Source of the DNA: Chionis minor
Lineage: Eukaryota > Chordata > Aves > Charadriiformes > Chionididae
Reading direction: 5' to 3'
Length of the DNA: 64,000 nt
NCBI GenBank assembly: GCA_013398295.1
Contig: VZSF01001069.1
Location: forward strand, 414,184 to 478,183
A program made the position numbers and the translations under genes. Shown here piece after piece: positions 11,224 to 24,160 of the stretch (positions are counted from its first letter, which is position 1; each line of letters opens with the position of its first letter). The notes under the pieces are model-generated. The model was not told the DNA's origin, ran no database searches, and saw only the letters and a program-made list of their open reading frames with translations.

Positions 11224-14200
11224 CAGAAAAGGCGTAAGTCTTCATTATTTTCTTGGGGTATCATATCTGACAGGCCTATGCAAACTCTGCAGTGTCTGAA
11301 ATGACATGGTACAGTTTTGCTGAGGCAACTGAATCAAGCTCTAAGTGTGTGTGTATTCTGTCACTTTCTCATCACCACAGAAAATGAGCTTTACACTTTG
11401 TTGATAAAAGACACACCTATTAAATGCTTTAACTGTACTTTGGAAAATCTGCTCAATATAAATTTTAGATAGTCTGCAAAACATGAACATGAAAACAGTC
11501 AAGTCCCAGCGCCTTTATACCATGTTCTTTGTTCTCTTGCCTGGCAAATTATAGCACATTCCCATGTTGTGGAACATTAGTGAACCATTAAAAGCCAGAA
11601 GTCCAAATCGTCTGCTGCATAATTAGATACAGCCCCTGTGACATTCGCAAAGTTGCTCCTGTTTCACGTCATGGTGAATTGATTGGTAATGAATTCATCT
11701 GGGTTTTGATACAGTTACTGAATGGGTTTTGGTTTCATCAACATGTGCAAGATTAGAGCACAGCCATATCTTAAACTGCTTCCTAACCATATGTAGTGTA
11801 GAACGTTTATAAATTGGACTGAAATATTCTGAAAAAACTGGTTTGCATTATGAAATACATTTGTTGTTCTAGATAGATCATCTAATGCTTGCTATAGCAT
11901 TTGTTAGCATAGTATTAGGAGTGCATTTTGCCCTACTCTTTCAGAATGAGTTTCCAAGTGAGCCATTTCCATTTCGTGTATGAGAAAGCTTCTTTTGAGA
12001 CTGCATTTGCAATACACAGACAAAACACAGCATCTGTTCTGTAGCTGTCACTAACATAAAGGCTTCAGCCATTTAATATGGATAGCAGGTCCATTATGTT
12101 TAGCAAACTTTGTCATATTGTCCAAGTCGCTGTGACAAGCACAGTTTCTTTTTAGCTGATTTTCTGGTTAGTTTCCTTGTCCATAGCCAGCTTGCTTTTA
12201 CCTCAGCTCCTGACTCCCTCCATACTATCCTTCTTACCGTACAAGGGCTGGCATGCTCCTCATTGCTCACTGCACCAGCTAGCCTGTCCTTGGAGGCACT
12301 CCACCTCCAAGTTGATCAATTCATCCCATTCCTGTCTCTTGGCTACAAAGATGACCAGCTCTCAGAGCTCCAATTCTACTCTGGTAACCTTTTGACATTG
12401 TGTCCTGATGTACAATGATGGTTTGTATTACCAAGAATTATTAGTGACATTCAACATGGCTTTAGAGGGGTCACTTAAGGACAGATCATAATCTAAGTGT
12501 AAGTTCCTGTCTATAGTTGGTTTATTTTACTCCTAACATTACTTAAACTTATATTTCTCTATGATAATGTTATTATGATTATACTGACCTCTAGGGGTTT
12601 GCTTCCACCATAGAGTTTTTAGCTTTTTTAGCTACAGAGTAGTGAGGTCAGTTTCCTGTTTTTGTTGTGCCAGTGGAACTATATTCTCACTTTTTTTTTC
12701 ACATTGCAGTTTCTTTAAGAAGTAAGAAAGACATGAAATGAACACTGAAGTGACAAGACAGAAAAGCACACACATCCATGTTTGTAGGGCATGAGGTGTG
12801 ATACAACACCTGTCTTCAGAGATGAAGAAAGCCTTGGACAATTGGTACACTTTCAAGGCCTGCCAGATGCAAAGTCTTATAAATATAGTAAGAGCAATGC
12901 TATTCCTAAATATTTTCATTGTACCTCACATTCGTCCTGCTATATTCATGAGATTAACACCACTAATTTTTATTCCAGAGACCTCCGTTCCTTCTGAGAA
13001 TCATTAAGAAAGAAAGGCTTGGACAGTTTTCAGTGACTATTCAGCTTTTGTCAAAGATGTGCATTTGTCATATATGAAGACAAACTGGTTGCTTTGAGTG
13101 ATGCAAAACTGGCTTCTGAACTATGAAATTAATTTTTTTATAACAAAATGCTGCATTCTAACAATACAAATCTTTCTAAAAGGACTTTTGGCAACATTGT
13201 CTAGCAGCGTGCATCAACAACAAATGCATTCAACAAAAACATGGTGCCTCTCAGCGGCATGAGTGTTCCTAGGAAAAAAGTCCGTAATGTTAACACTACA
13301 GAAGCAAGATTTCATCTAAACACTATAGTTCAGCAAATGTAGAAGTGAATGTTTCCTACTGCTTGGAAATGTGCTGAGACAGTCTTTAATTACAGGATTG
13401 TATACAGACGCCTACAATTCCAAGGTTTTAACATGGACATGTGTATAATCTCTTCACTACTGTGCTCTACTTCATATTTGCTCAAATGAATGGTCAATTC
13501 ACAACAACTCACCAGAACTATTATTCATGAGTGAAAACTATTTTCAAGTCGTTGTCATTTCTGACAAATCAGAAACAAGTTCTGCAAAACCTTTATGAAT
13601 GCAAAACCTCTCGCTGAATCTAAGTCTCACTGTTATGATGCATGTAGTTAAGCAACATTAATGACTCTTACCACCAGTGCACTGGCTTTAATCATATCAT
13701 ACAACAGAGGCCAAAAAAGTACTGTCTAAATTTGGAAAAGCACACTGGCTTCATGCCGAAAATGAAACACTCCCAATTTCTGCTTTTACTTGTGCATCTG
13801 GAATCACCAGATAATCAGGAAATCCGTAGGTGGAAAATGGGAAATCCTATATTCTTCACCTGAATTGAAGGGGAATTCCACTGTGGAAAACTGTTATCAG
13901 CTATCAACAGGACTAGATTCAGCATATAAAAATAACATTTTTTTTAAAAGAGATTTAAACTGGGAAAGTTTAAATGAAAAATAGAAACATAACAAGAAAA
14001 TGATTCATAGCTGTCAAACTGGAATTTACTATGGTAATATGATAGAATTCGTAGCTGTTTTATAAATTCCACATAATACAGCTTCAGGCAATAATATCAG
14101 AGAACATTACACCTGGAAAGGAATGCTGAATTCCAGTCAAGGACTGGGCATGTCTCATTTTGTTCATCAAATTCAAATTCCTGGTCTTCCTTCTTCAGAT

Positions 14201-15967
14201 TCCCTTAATGCTGTTTTAAATTTCACTTCGGTTTCCTTCAGTCCCATGTAGACTTTGTATACTGATTAATTTTCCTCTAAAATTTAATTTGGGGGATTCT
14301 ATCCCAGGCCTGTATTTACACAGCCTTTTCCTCTCCTGCCCCTGAGTCCTCTGGCCAGTCCCATCTTGAATTGTTTTTTATTATGCTTGAGATGATTCAG
14401 CCCACAGACCTGCATGGCTGGCAATTCCTCATCTTTGTTCACTGCAAACAAACTCACTGATAGCAGGCAAGCAAAGCACAAGCAATAATTCTATACAAGC
14501 CAATACCTCTATGTGAATTATTATTCCGCTTTCTTTTATTGAATACCAAGGTCTCTGTGCAACTACCATCATCCAGTTTAAATTATAGTGTTTGAAATGG
14601 AGAATCATTCTGAATCATATTTTTCTATTATCAGTCATCAAAACAAGCCTGTCCACCTTTGTGGTAGAATATCTTAAAGAAATAGATATTTAAAATAGAA
14701 AATTCTGTCACATTTTCCTTGAATCATTCTATGAATGGGGTACATGTTATTTTTTAGGGAAAAGAGCTGCTATTCCATTCCCAGAAACAGTGGGTCTCCT
14801 ACAAGTATCTTCCTGGTGCTGTCAAGTTTGGGAGCCTCTGTTAGACAAGTGATCTGTAACAGCGTAACTCCAAAGAAGCAGGGCTAGTACTTCAGTACAA
14901 ATGGGATTTCCTGATCCAAAAAGGACTGCAGAAGAAGTAATTCTGTTCATATTTTGTAATGGAGCAATAAAGAAAAGAAAAAAAAACATCCTCAAAGCTG
15001 GTGGTATTTTATACAGCTTCAAGGAGATTCCATTGCAGAATGTCCAGTTGATGAAAGATCTGAAATGCAGAAACACAATTACAGCTCCTCTATGGTTAAC
15101 AGAACATAAAGTTGTAGTGAAAAATAGGGACGCAGCCACGCAGTATCTCTATTTGATGAAAGGCCTATCAGACCTGCGTTTATAATAAGTGAAATAAAAT
15201 CTTGTGGTCATCAAAAGGCTAAAGTAGAAAGTAGCACAAATACTGCACACTTAGAATTCATTTGCAGTTCTTTTAACTCCTACTGTAAACATAGCAGGAA
15301 TTTAGTCAGTAGTTCTAAACATTATGTTGCTAGGTGCTGCCTAAAACTAATTCTTTGTGTTGCTGTGATCCAAATTAGAAATAGCAATAGGCAGACACTA
15401 TTTAATGAAAAGCTTGGAAGCTATCCTCCCTGACACTGCCTAGGGAGCTACATGAAGAAAATGTATAGCTTCACAGCTTCACTGTTAGAAAGTGGGCTAT
15501 TATTTTACATAAATTTATGTTTTGGTTGTTGGTGAATAATGGAATAAAACACAATAAAGGACAAAAGCTTGTAGTTATAATGCACAATAAAAACGTTTTA
15601 GATATGATTTGTAGACCAAACATATAGTATAATAAATGCCAGTTTTGTTTGACTAGCTAAATTACGTTTTTATATGCCATACTTGCTACGTAAGCAAAGT
15701 GCTTTATGGTAAATACTTATTAACAACTCTTCTAGTTAGTGACTCTTGACAAAGCCAGTTCTGAACAAATCTGTGCATATTTAACTTAATGCATTGCACA
15801 TATATAATAGGTATGCTGGAAAAAAAAAATGGACAATGACTAAGAGAACTATTTTACCCTATGTTTCTTTAATTACAAAATGCCTAATGTTAATAGGCCT
15901 TATTTCAGTACAGTCTACAGCCAGTCATGCTTTGATACAGTAACATATGTGTTTAAAATCTGTACAC

Positions 15968-15995
15968 CAATTCACAACTTTTTTGTTGTGAATTG
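15968..15995. repeat. Short perfect inverted repeat (11-bp arms, T6 loop)
   Basis: The arms CAATTCACAAC (15968-15978) and GTTGTGAATTG (15985-15995) are exact reverse complements separated by six T. The hairpin is too short for a microRNA precursor and has no flanking transposon signature. Confidence 0.8.
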
Positions 15996-18110
15996 TGTGG
16001 TGTTGTGTTTTTTCTTTGGCTTTTTCTTTTAAAAAAATTAATAGCAAATAATCCTATCAGGAGACAATCGTGGTATTCTAAATTAAATTGTGTCTAGTAT
16101 GTTATTTCTAATTGAAATGTCCTCTCTGGAATCTGCACTTGCTGAATGAAATTGAAATTCCTGTTAGTGTAGCTGTCTGCTATCATCACTGGAACTGACA
16201 AGAATCTCAGTTTCATTTGGCCCAGGTGAAATTATAAGGAATGCATCAAAGGATATTTAAAATTATGCTGCACTTGAACTAACATTTGTGAGACAACCAT
16301 GTCTTGACAGCTTCCATTGTAGCTATTTACAATTACTTCAGTATGGCCTTTTTTTTAATTTTCGTTGGCTTGCTCATTACAAAATGGCTGTACTATAATC
16401 ACAGAGTTCATGTTAGTCTCTGGGCAAAGTAGAAAACCCAATGGGCCTAGAATTTGAAAGAAAAATACCATAGGAAATGTTATATCTGTATGATTGCATC
16501 TAATTAATCTCAGTACTACCTCAGTGTGATCTTTTATGCTAAGAAGCATTCTCCCGCTCCTTTGCTGGCAAATCTGCCAAATCTTAGTGTTAAAAATGTA
16601 TTAAATACAACAGAGACAAGCTATCTATGATAGTTGGAATTAAATCAAATGCTAAAAATTATTAGAGAGTTAAAATTACATCCTTACCATTAATAGTGAC
16701 TAGTACAAAGTGATTATGTGTTTATTTATGTACTTACTTGTTTTTAGTGGTGACTATTTTACTGGTGACTGCTAATTTGCTTATTAGAATTCCTTCTACC
16801 AGTTTCAGTGGAAAATCCTCCCCTACTCTTCTTAGCTGTTAAATAATTCTCATACATCTCACAAGGTGCAATTTTGCATTTAATAACATAGAAAGGCATT
16901 CCTCTTAACAGTGCAACTACTGGATGTCATCTATTTTTAAAATTACTTTGTCATGCAATCTTAATATTCTCAGAGGTGGCTTTTCAGTTTACCACTGCTC
17001 ATCAGCTAGCTCAGCCATCTCCAGCAATAAGTGATGACCTCCTTTCAACAGAGCTACATGCAATGTGGCCTCACCAGTGATCCACTAACCAACCCTGAGT
17101 GGAGTTACACGAAGGAGCTAGGTCACAAACCAGCAGTATGCTATATTGCAGTTAAAGGCGGGCTGTACAGTGAGGGTCCATTCTCAAAATGGCAGTGCCG
17201 GCATCTTAGCCCTTTCCAAAGCTGTGTGATCTGATTATCCCTGTTCCTTTCCTCTTCCCGTACACTGGACCACAATTCTGAATGTGACATGCCTCGTGTC
17301 AGAAAAACTGAAATTTAACTGTGTGCACTTAGTTTGAAAAATCTTAACAAGGATACATATTAGATATCAAGCATCTTAGCTCAGTAGGTAAGTGCATATG
17401 GGTTGCCCATGTTGGAAGAAAAGCCTCTTATCTGTACTCACATTATACAATGAAAGCAAAGATTCAGAATATATTTGTAGCATTTTTCATGTTTCAACAA
17501 TTGAACAGTTAAATTAGTGTTAACTAAACTCTGGACTGGTTTTTACAGAAGACTACGAGGAAGCAGCACTGCTACATACTATGTAAAGTACAGAGATGTA
17601 GTAGCATCAATAAATTCATTCAGCTATTTCATTATACAGTTGCCACAAGGTGTACAAGCCATATACAAGTTCCTTCATTTGTTTCCAAACTGCTTTAACA
17701 TGAGGAACTCAAAAGAAACACCAGTCTAGAAAAAGCAACATGTAACACCCTGTTGTTCAAGCTGATGAAATGCCTTCATTTGTACTTTTAAATGAAACTT
17801 ACTCCTGTAAATGTCTAGCATCTCAGCCTGAAAAACTTATCACACTAAACTCTAAAATTTGTCTTTCACATACTACTATTGTAAAACACATCAAAGCACT
17901 CTGAACAGAAGCAATAGCTGGAGTTGTAAACTCCTGTTATTCAGCAACATCTTACGCAATTCACCTTTATAACTTCCTGCCAGTTGCATTTAAACTTTGA
18001 TTTCACCACTGGAATATTTTCTGTAATAGTAGCCAAAGCAAACAGCATAAGTACAGTAGAATCCTTTCCCATATCAGCTTAAATTTCATTCACAGAAACA
18101 CACGTTGATG

Positions 18111-18152
18111 GTTTTGGGTTTTTGTTTTGGTTTGGTTTGGTTCGGTTTTTAA
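18111..18152. repeat. G/T-rich simple sequence (GGTTT-type)
   Basis: An imperfect series of GTTTT and GGTTT units occupies about 40 bases. A and C are nearly absent within it. Confidence 0.8.
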
Positions 18153-19170
18153 ATAAGGTTTTCTTCTACTTGGCTATCGAGACCGGTCATGTCTTATTAA
18201 GCATGCCAAAAAAATGAAGCCTCAGGTAACAACAGGATTATTTTTTTTACCCGCTTTATGGACCAAACCCCCAGAACTACTTATCACATACTTAAATATT
18301 CAAAGCCAATTTCTGAAAAATTAAGTGGGTTTTTTATTCTCAATAGACCAGAACTGTTTAAGAATGGAAATCAAGAAAACGAGGCCAACAAACAGTACCT
18401 AGATTCTTGGCTTGATGACCAACAACTGATAAGGAGGCTTCCCCTCATTTCTTAAAGGGGTGTCTTAGAGTACTACAAACTTTAAAGTTAGATTGGTTGA
18501 TTTTAAAAAATGATGGGAATAAAACAGGTAAATCTCCCTTTTAAAGTCAAAAAGTCTAATTTAAAGTGTTGGTGCTCTTCAGCTGTATAAGGTTTCACTC
18601 TTTATAACCTAATGAAGATGCAATTTTCTGGAAACTGCTTCAAGTCCTTATTGAAGTCTCTGTGGTAAATCGACATGAAATTATATTAGGGTTAATAACA
18701 GCCTCGTTGTAGAGGGTGTGCATAGGAGAGAGAACTGAGAGCTCTTTCTTTCTCCAAACTACAGAATAACTGAAGTAATTTTTGTCTTTCTACCAGGGAG
18801 GAAATTTTCTTGGCTTCTTTTGCTCTTTTTACATTCAAAGTGGTTTGCTATGAAGAGCAAATCCTACAGAATGGTTCACAAATGTTTAAATAGGCCTTGT
18901 CCATGTCATATTCAAGGAATTTACTATGTCTTGTTTACTCTTCCACCTCACTCACTATAACTTATGTGACAGCAGTATTTTTACTGATGCTGTAGGCAAA
19001 TGATGGTAGAATATAAAGATATCCAGAACCCCAGAATTACATACTGACCTTGCAGGAATTTTTGTGAAAAAAAAAAAAAGTAAAAAAAATCACAGAATCA
19101 CAGAGAGTTAAGGGTTGGAAGGGACCTCTAGAGATCATCTGGTCCGACCCCACTGCCAGAGCAGGTCCAC

Positions 19171-21610
19171 CTACAGCAGGTTGCACAGGATGGCGTCCAG
19201 GTGGGTTTGGAATGTCTCCAGAGTCGGTGACTCCACCACCTCTCTGGGCAGCCTGTTCCAGTGTCCCNGAGCCCAGAACTGAACACAGTCCTCCAGTTGT
19301 GGCCTCACCAGGGCAGAGGAGAGGGAGAGAATGGCCTCCCTCCACCTGCTTGCTGCACTCTTCTTGATGCACCCCAGGATGCCATTGGCCTTCTTGGCCA
19401 CAAGGGCACATTGCTGCCTCATGGTCATCCTCTTGTCCACCAGGACTCCCAGGACTCCCAGGTCCCTCTCGGCAGAGCTGCTTTCCAGCAGGTCAGCCCC
19501 TAACCTGTATTGGTGCATGGGGTTATTCCTCCCCAGGTGCAGGACCCTACACTTACCCTTGTTGAAATTCATTAGGTTTCTCTCTGCCCAAGTCTCCAGC
19601 TTGCCCAGTTCGTGCTGAATGTCAGCACAGCATTCTGGTGTGTCAGTCACCCTCCCAGCTTTGTGTCATCATCAAACTTGCTGATGGTACCTTCATCCCT
19701 TCATCCCGGTCATTGATGAATACATTGAACAGGACTGGACTCAGCACTGACCGCTGGGGAACACCACTAGTTACAGGCCTCCAACTAGACTCTGCCCCAC
19801 TGATCACAACCCTCTGAGACCTACCTGCTAACCAGTTTGCGATCCACCCCACTGTCCTTTCATCTAACCCACACTTTAAGCTTGCCTACAAGGATGCTGT
19901 GGGAGACGATGTCAAAAGCCTTGCTGAAGTCAAGGTAGATAACATCCACTGCTCTCCCCTCATCTATCCATCCCTTCATGCCATCGTAGAAGGCTATCAG
20001 ATTAGTGAGACATTACTTCCCCTTGGTGAATCCATGTTGACTACTTCTGATAACCTTTTTTTCCGCCAGATGCTTGGAGATGACATGCAGAATGAGCTGT
20101 TCCATCATCTTACCAGGGATGGAGGTGAGACTGTCTGGTCTGTAGTTTCCTGGATCTTCCTTCTTGCCCTTTTTGAAGACTGGAATGACATTGGCTTTCC
20201 TCCAGTCCTCAGACACCTCGCCTGTTCTGCAGCACCTCTCAAAAATGATGGAGAGCGGCCCAGCAATGACTTCTGCCAGCTCCCTCAGCACTCGTGGGTG
20301 CATTCCATTAGGACCTACAGACTTGTGGATGTCCAGTTTACTTAACAGGTCTCTGACCTGATCCTCCCCGACCAAGGGAGAGTCTTCTCTGCTCCAGACT
20401 TTTCTTGTTACCTGTAAAGTCTGGGGAACCTGAGGGCTGGCCTGAGTAGTGAAGACTGAAGCAAAGAAGGCATTCAGTAACTCGGACTTCTCTGCATCAT
20501 CTGTCACCATGGCACCCGTCTCATTCAACAGAGGGCCCACATTCTCTCTAGTTTTTCTTTTCCCTCCTGTGTACTTGAAGAACCCCTTCCTGTTGACCTT
20601 GACACCCCTGGCCAGATCTAATTCCAAGGAGGCTTTGGCTTTCCTCATTTCAACCCTGCATACTCTGACAGTATTCTTACAATCTTCCCAAGTGGCCAGT
20701 CCCTTCTTCCACATACTGTAAATTTCCTTCTTCCACTTGAGCTTTTTCAGGAGCTCCCTGCTCAACCATGCTGATCTCCTGCTTCCTCTGCCAGATTTCT
20801 TGCTCTTAGGGATGCACCGATCCTGAGCTTGGAGGAAGTAATTCTTGAAAATTAATCAGCTTTCTTGAGCCCCCCTACCCTCTAGAGCCCTAACCCGTGG
20901 GATTTCTCCAAGCAGTTTCTTGAAGAGATCAAAGTTAGCCCTCCTAAAGTTCAAGGTTGCAACCTTACTTGTCTTTTTATGCCCACTAAACCTAATCCCG
21001 AACTCTATCTTCTCATGGTCACTGCAGCCAAGGCTGCCCCCAACCTTAATGTCCTGCACCAAACCCTCTTTGTTTGTCAGTACTAGGTCCAGTAGTGTAC
21101 ATCTTCTAGTTGGCATTTCCACATCCTGAGTCAAGAAGTTATCATTAATGCACTGGAGAAACCTTCTGGACTGTACGTGCCTGGTCGTGTGGCCTTCCCA
21201 GCAGATACCAGGGTGGTGGAAGTCCCCCGTGAGGACCAAGGCCTGTGATTGCGAGGCAGCTCTCAGCTGCCTGTAGAAAGCCTCATCCACTTCCATATCC
21301 TGATCAGGTGGCTTATAAGAGACCCCCACAATGGTGTCTCTCCTATTAGCCTGGCCTTTAATCCTAACCCATAAGCTTTCAACTCTAGCTTCATCTCGCC
21401 CCCGGCAGAGCTCCGTATATTCCAGTTGCTCTCTCACATAAAGAGCAACTCCCCTTGTCCAGGCCTTGCTGGCCTGTCTTTCCTAAAAACAACATAACCG
21501 TCCATGACAGCATTCCAGTCATGCGAGCTATCCCACCATGTCTCAGTAATTGCTATGGGATCATGGCCCCGTGTCCACACACAGATCTCCAATTCTTCCT
21601 GTTTGTTCCC
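19171..21610 (-). pseudogene. Decayed CR1 ORF2 (endonuclease-reverse transcriptase)
   Basis: Read on the minus strand, an ITETWWD motif with the presumed catalytic Glu lies near 21525-21545. Next come the endonuclease C-terminal half (21437-20856, with TGDFHHPGICW and GCSDHE motifs), a linker and reverse transcriptase fingers (20765-20013, with NYRPDSLTSIPGK), palm (19852-19643, with [15 protein letters not shown]) and the C-terminal domain (19650-19171, ending PREVVESPTLETF). The frames do not join: shifts lie near 21450, between 20856 and 20765, between 20013 and 19852, and near 19700. The metal-binding motif reads F-D-D-D-T at 19662-19676, so both catalytic Asp codons survive, but just past a frameshift. 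Between QFWA and GHWNRL, about 100 residues are missing at the N. It cannot make an active protein. Confidence 0.93.
19268..19268. other. Single N: unresolved join inside CR1 copy A
   Basis: On the minus strand the CR1 reading goes from ...LEDCVQFWA straight to GHWNRLPREVV. In intact CR1 these are separated by about 100 codons (the segment containing the SYE..L and FSLEKRRL motifs, present in copy F at 61535). Either an unfilled assembly gap was written as one N, or a real deletion coincides with an ambiguous base. Confidence 0.8.
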
Positions 21611-21622
21611 CATACTGTGTGA

Positions 21623-23739
21623 GGAAAAGAAAAAAGAGAAGCTGTTGCTGGTAACATTCTAAAGATAACTCAGAATTACTATTTCAGTTAACATCTAATT
21701 AACATAGGGCATTAATCAGTGGGTTGTTTAGGTGAGGTAGCCTTTATATAAGTGTGTCAGATGAAAAAGAAATAACATAAGCAGAAAAGTCATATGTGTT
21801 AAAACTCTCACATTAAAAACAATTAAGTGCCTTTATTAACTGTTTTCCCCTTCACTGAGAATTGAAATACATGGTAGAAATGTCATCTGTGTTTTACATT
21901 GTAAGTAAACATTTTGTAAGTGGAACATACGGGAACTGTATGGGAAATCTGCAGTCCATTCAAATTCCTGCTTTGATGCAGTTTTGTTTTACTATTTGAT
22001 TGTTAAATTTTAACTGCTTTAGAGTAATTAAGAAATGATTCAAATAACCTTGAATTCAGAATGCCTGCTATTCTTCTAAAATGACAAAGGTAACAACATT
22101 TTAGTATTATTTTAACTTAACAATAATGCTATTCAAGTTTTCAGGTGAAAACAAAACATAAAACCTAAATCATGTACTCTACTTTCTCTTTGTCCTGTCC
22201 ATGTAAATTATTTGATGACTTTGGGTAGAGTCTAATGTAAGTAAGCTAAGCAAAAGTAAGTAATATTGAAGAGCAGCACTGTATATTACTTACACAATTC
22301 GATTCAAGAGTATGTTTGAGTATACTGTATTTTTATAATAATTTTATTAGCTAAGAATTTAGCACAATGGGAAACATAAATATAGCTCAAAATTGCAGCG
22401 ACTTTTTATGGATACTCCAATTTTCTTCTTTACAGAGTCAATGTTCCACTTAGGAAAAAATCTTTTCCGAGACTTCTGAAGGTGTATCTGGCAAAAGCAA
22501 AAGACCCACTGATAAGCAAGGGGAAAAAAAAAATGTATCCTGCCTTTTTAATCTGTCCCAAGGAGTGTAAAAAAATAGCATCAGGCCTGGCAGCTCTTAA
22601 GCCCATTCTTCTCATTTCCACCATTATTTTTTATTTGTGCCACCTGCTGACTCAGTCAGCCTGCAGAATCTCTTCTGGCACAATATTGTACAAAATAATG
22701 AAGAAAAGAAATACACAGGAACACTGGCTTAGCCACTGACCACCCAACACAATAAATACACAGAAAGCAGCAACTTTGTGTGCACTCCGCAAAAGCTCAT
22801 CTCACTAAAACAAGGCAATTTTTTCTCTCTCACAGGCACACACTTTTTAGCTTAACCATCAACCATGCAAAATAAAATAGTTTACTTATGTCACAGTTGA
22901 AGTTTTTATGATGCGCAAAGACACTGAAAGATCCTTTCCCATCCCTCCTTTCTCCGAGTCTGTTAATTTTCTCTTCCACAATTTGGCATGAAGTAATAAC
23001 CTTAATTTCTTGTATATGAAATCAGAAGCTTGTTGGAGGAACTGCCATTCAGTACAGTAATTACAGCACAAGAGCTGTGTGTTTAGAAATCTCTTTCTGT
23101 ACAACAGTATTGAGATTTGAAGCATGACGGGAGCTGCCAGGCCTGGCTACAGTAGAAGTAGTAAATGGGATTGAAGACTCAGTTTGGAGGCTTAAGAACT
23201 ACCAGAAATGTACCTTAGAATAAGAAACTGAGTAGCAGCGTTACAAGGGCAAGCAGCTACTAAGTGAAGTAGGAATTAGCTGAATGCACAATTAGCTGGA
23301 AAGACCTAGTTTAGACAAGTCTTGTTCAGCACTTTGAAACCTGTTTCAGTCATCACACCCACATGAGAAACTCAATACTTAGCCTTGGGACAGACCCTCT
23401 ACTGAGGAAAATTTTGTGTGAGATTCCTCAGCAAGTATGCAGTTTCAGTTTCAGCCCATTATAGTGCTGCTAGTTTTCCACCTCTTCAGTAAAAACAAGG
23501 AAAATGTGGTATTTCCAAAGCAAAAGCACCCCTACAGCATGAAAACTGAACAGCACATGATATCCATAATGTGACAACGCGGCAGCTGACACACACTTTG
23601 GGGGCACTATGACAGCTGTCTTTACTTTTGCTTAAAGACAGATAATCCAGAAATCCGTCAACATGTACAGGTCTGCATAAGCCTGCCAAAGGGGACAAGT
23701 TATAGAAATATCTAAGTGCCTTTAAATTCTTGGCCAAAA
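21623..23739. other. AT-rich unique DNA, no gene seen
   Basis: No recognisable exon or repeat. Open frames of up to about 85 codons on both strands match nothing known. Confidence 0.65.
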
Positions 23740-24160
23740 AAACCCCCCAAACCAGTGAGAAAAACAAAACCCAAGGGAGATGATTGATGCAAATGAAAAC
23801 ATTTGCACAGTTGTTCACCACCAACTAACTGATGCCCAGCCAGCCCCCAAGCAGCAGCCCCCCTGCCAGCCTCCCCCCTAGTTTTATTGGTGAGCATGAG
23901 GTCCTATGGTATGGAAGATCCCTTTGGTCAGCTGGGGCCAGCTGTTTTGGCTGCGTCCATTCCCAACTTCTTGTGCACCCCCAGCCTACTTGCTGGTGGG
24001 TTTTATGAGAAGCAGAAAAGGACTGCACTCCATGTAAGCACTGCTCAATACTAACCAACACATCCCTGTGTTATCAACACTTCTCATCACAAATCCAGAA
24101 CTTAGCACCACACTAGCTATTGTGAAGGAAATTAAGTCTATCTCAGCCAAAACTAGCACA
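23740..24160 (-). mobile_element. Partial LTR of an avian endogenous retrovirus
   Basis: Read on the minus strand the element starts with TGTGCTAGTTTTGGCTGAG at 24160. It continues through text I recognise from a widespread avian LTR: a CTTTTCTGCTTCTCA block (around 24010), GGCTGGGGGTGCACAAGAAG (around 23960-23980), GACCAAAGGGATCTTCCATA (around 23915-23935), and a TATA/AATAAA-like box (+ strand TTTTATT at 23882-23888). It then passes through GGGCATCAGTT-like U5 text into G/T-rich sequence near 23740, where similarity fades. The usual LTR end (a purine-rich block ending near ACCACGACA) is absent, so the copy is 3'-truncated. No gag, pol or env sequence adjoins it, so it is a solo or orphan LTR. 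I recall the family as ERVL-like, but the class is not certain. A CRE-like ATGACGTCAT seen in related copies is decayed here. Confidence 0.82.

Larger units (their letters stand above)
9280..19088. other. Long AT-rich unique region, no gene seen
   Basis: Nearly 10 kb without a recognisable transposon, exon or RNA gene. Frames on both strands stay near 60-105 codons and overlap each other. Small elements inside it (poly-T at 10790, octamer near 11216, hairpin at 15968, GT-rich run at 18111) are listed separately. The lack of recent transposon insertions over this length fits either an old stable sequence or one with conserved non-coding elements. Confidence 0.65.
19089..21622 (-). mobile_element. 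CR1 LINE copy A, long, 5'-truncated, with internal gap
   Basis: This is a chicken-repeat-1 non-LTR retrotransposon read on the minus strand. Its 3' end is at 19089, where the + strand shows CACAGAATCACAGA followed by GGTTGGAAGGGACC, the typical avian CR1 tail. It then runs through the 3' UTR, the C-terminal part of ORF2, the reverse transcriptase and nearly the whole AP-type endonuclease, stopping near 21622 just inside the endonuclease start. ORF1 and the 5' UTR are absent, the usual result of incomplete reverse transcription. The 3' 175 bases are about 90% identical by eye to copy C at 37241, so the two belong to the same or sister subfamilies. A single N at 19268 marks missing sequence. 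I assigned the family from motifs; the exact subfamily is not determined. Confidence 0.95.

Noticed and set aside
15968..15995. microRNA precursor hairpin
   Set aside because: The stem is only 11 bp with a T6 loop; a precursor needs a much longer paired region.
17366..17440. tRNA-like box A (TAGCTCAGTAGG at 17377-17388)
   Set aside because: No box B at the expected distance, no acceptor-stem pairing and no TTCRANNC loop; a 12-base match alone is not a tRNA.
19899..20345. 148-codon + strand frame (and other + strand frames within CR1 copies)
   Set aside because: They are antisense to the CR1 endonuclease/reverse transcriptase read on the minus strand and are shadows of it.
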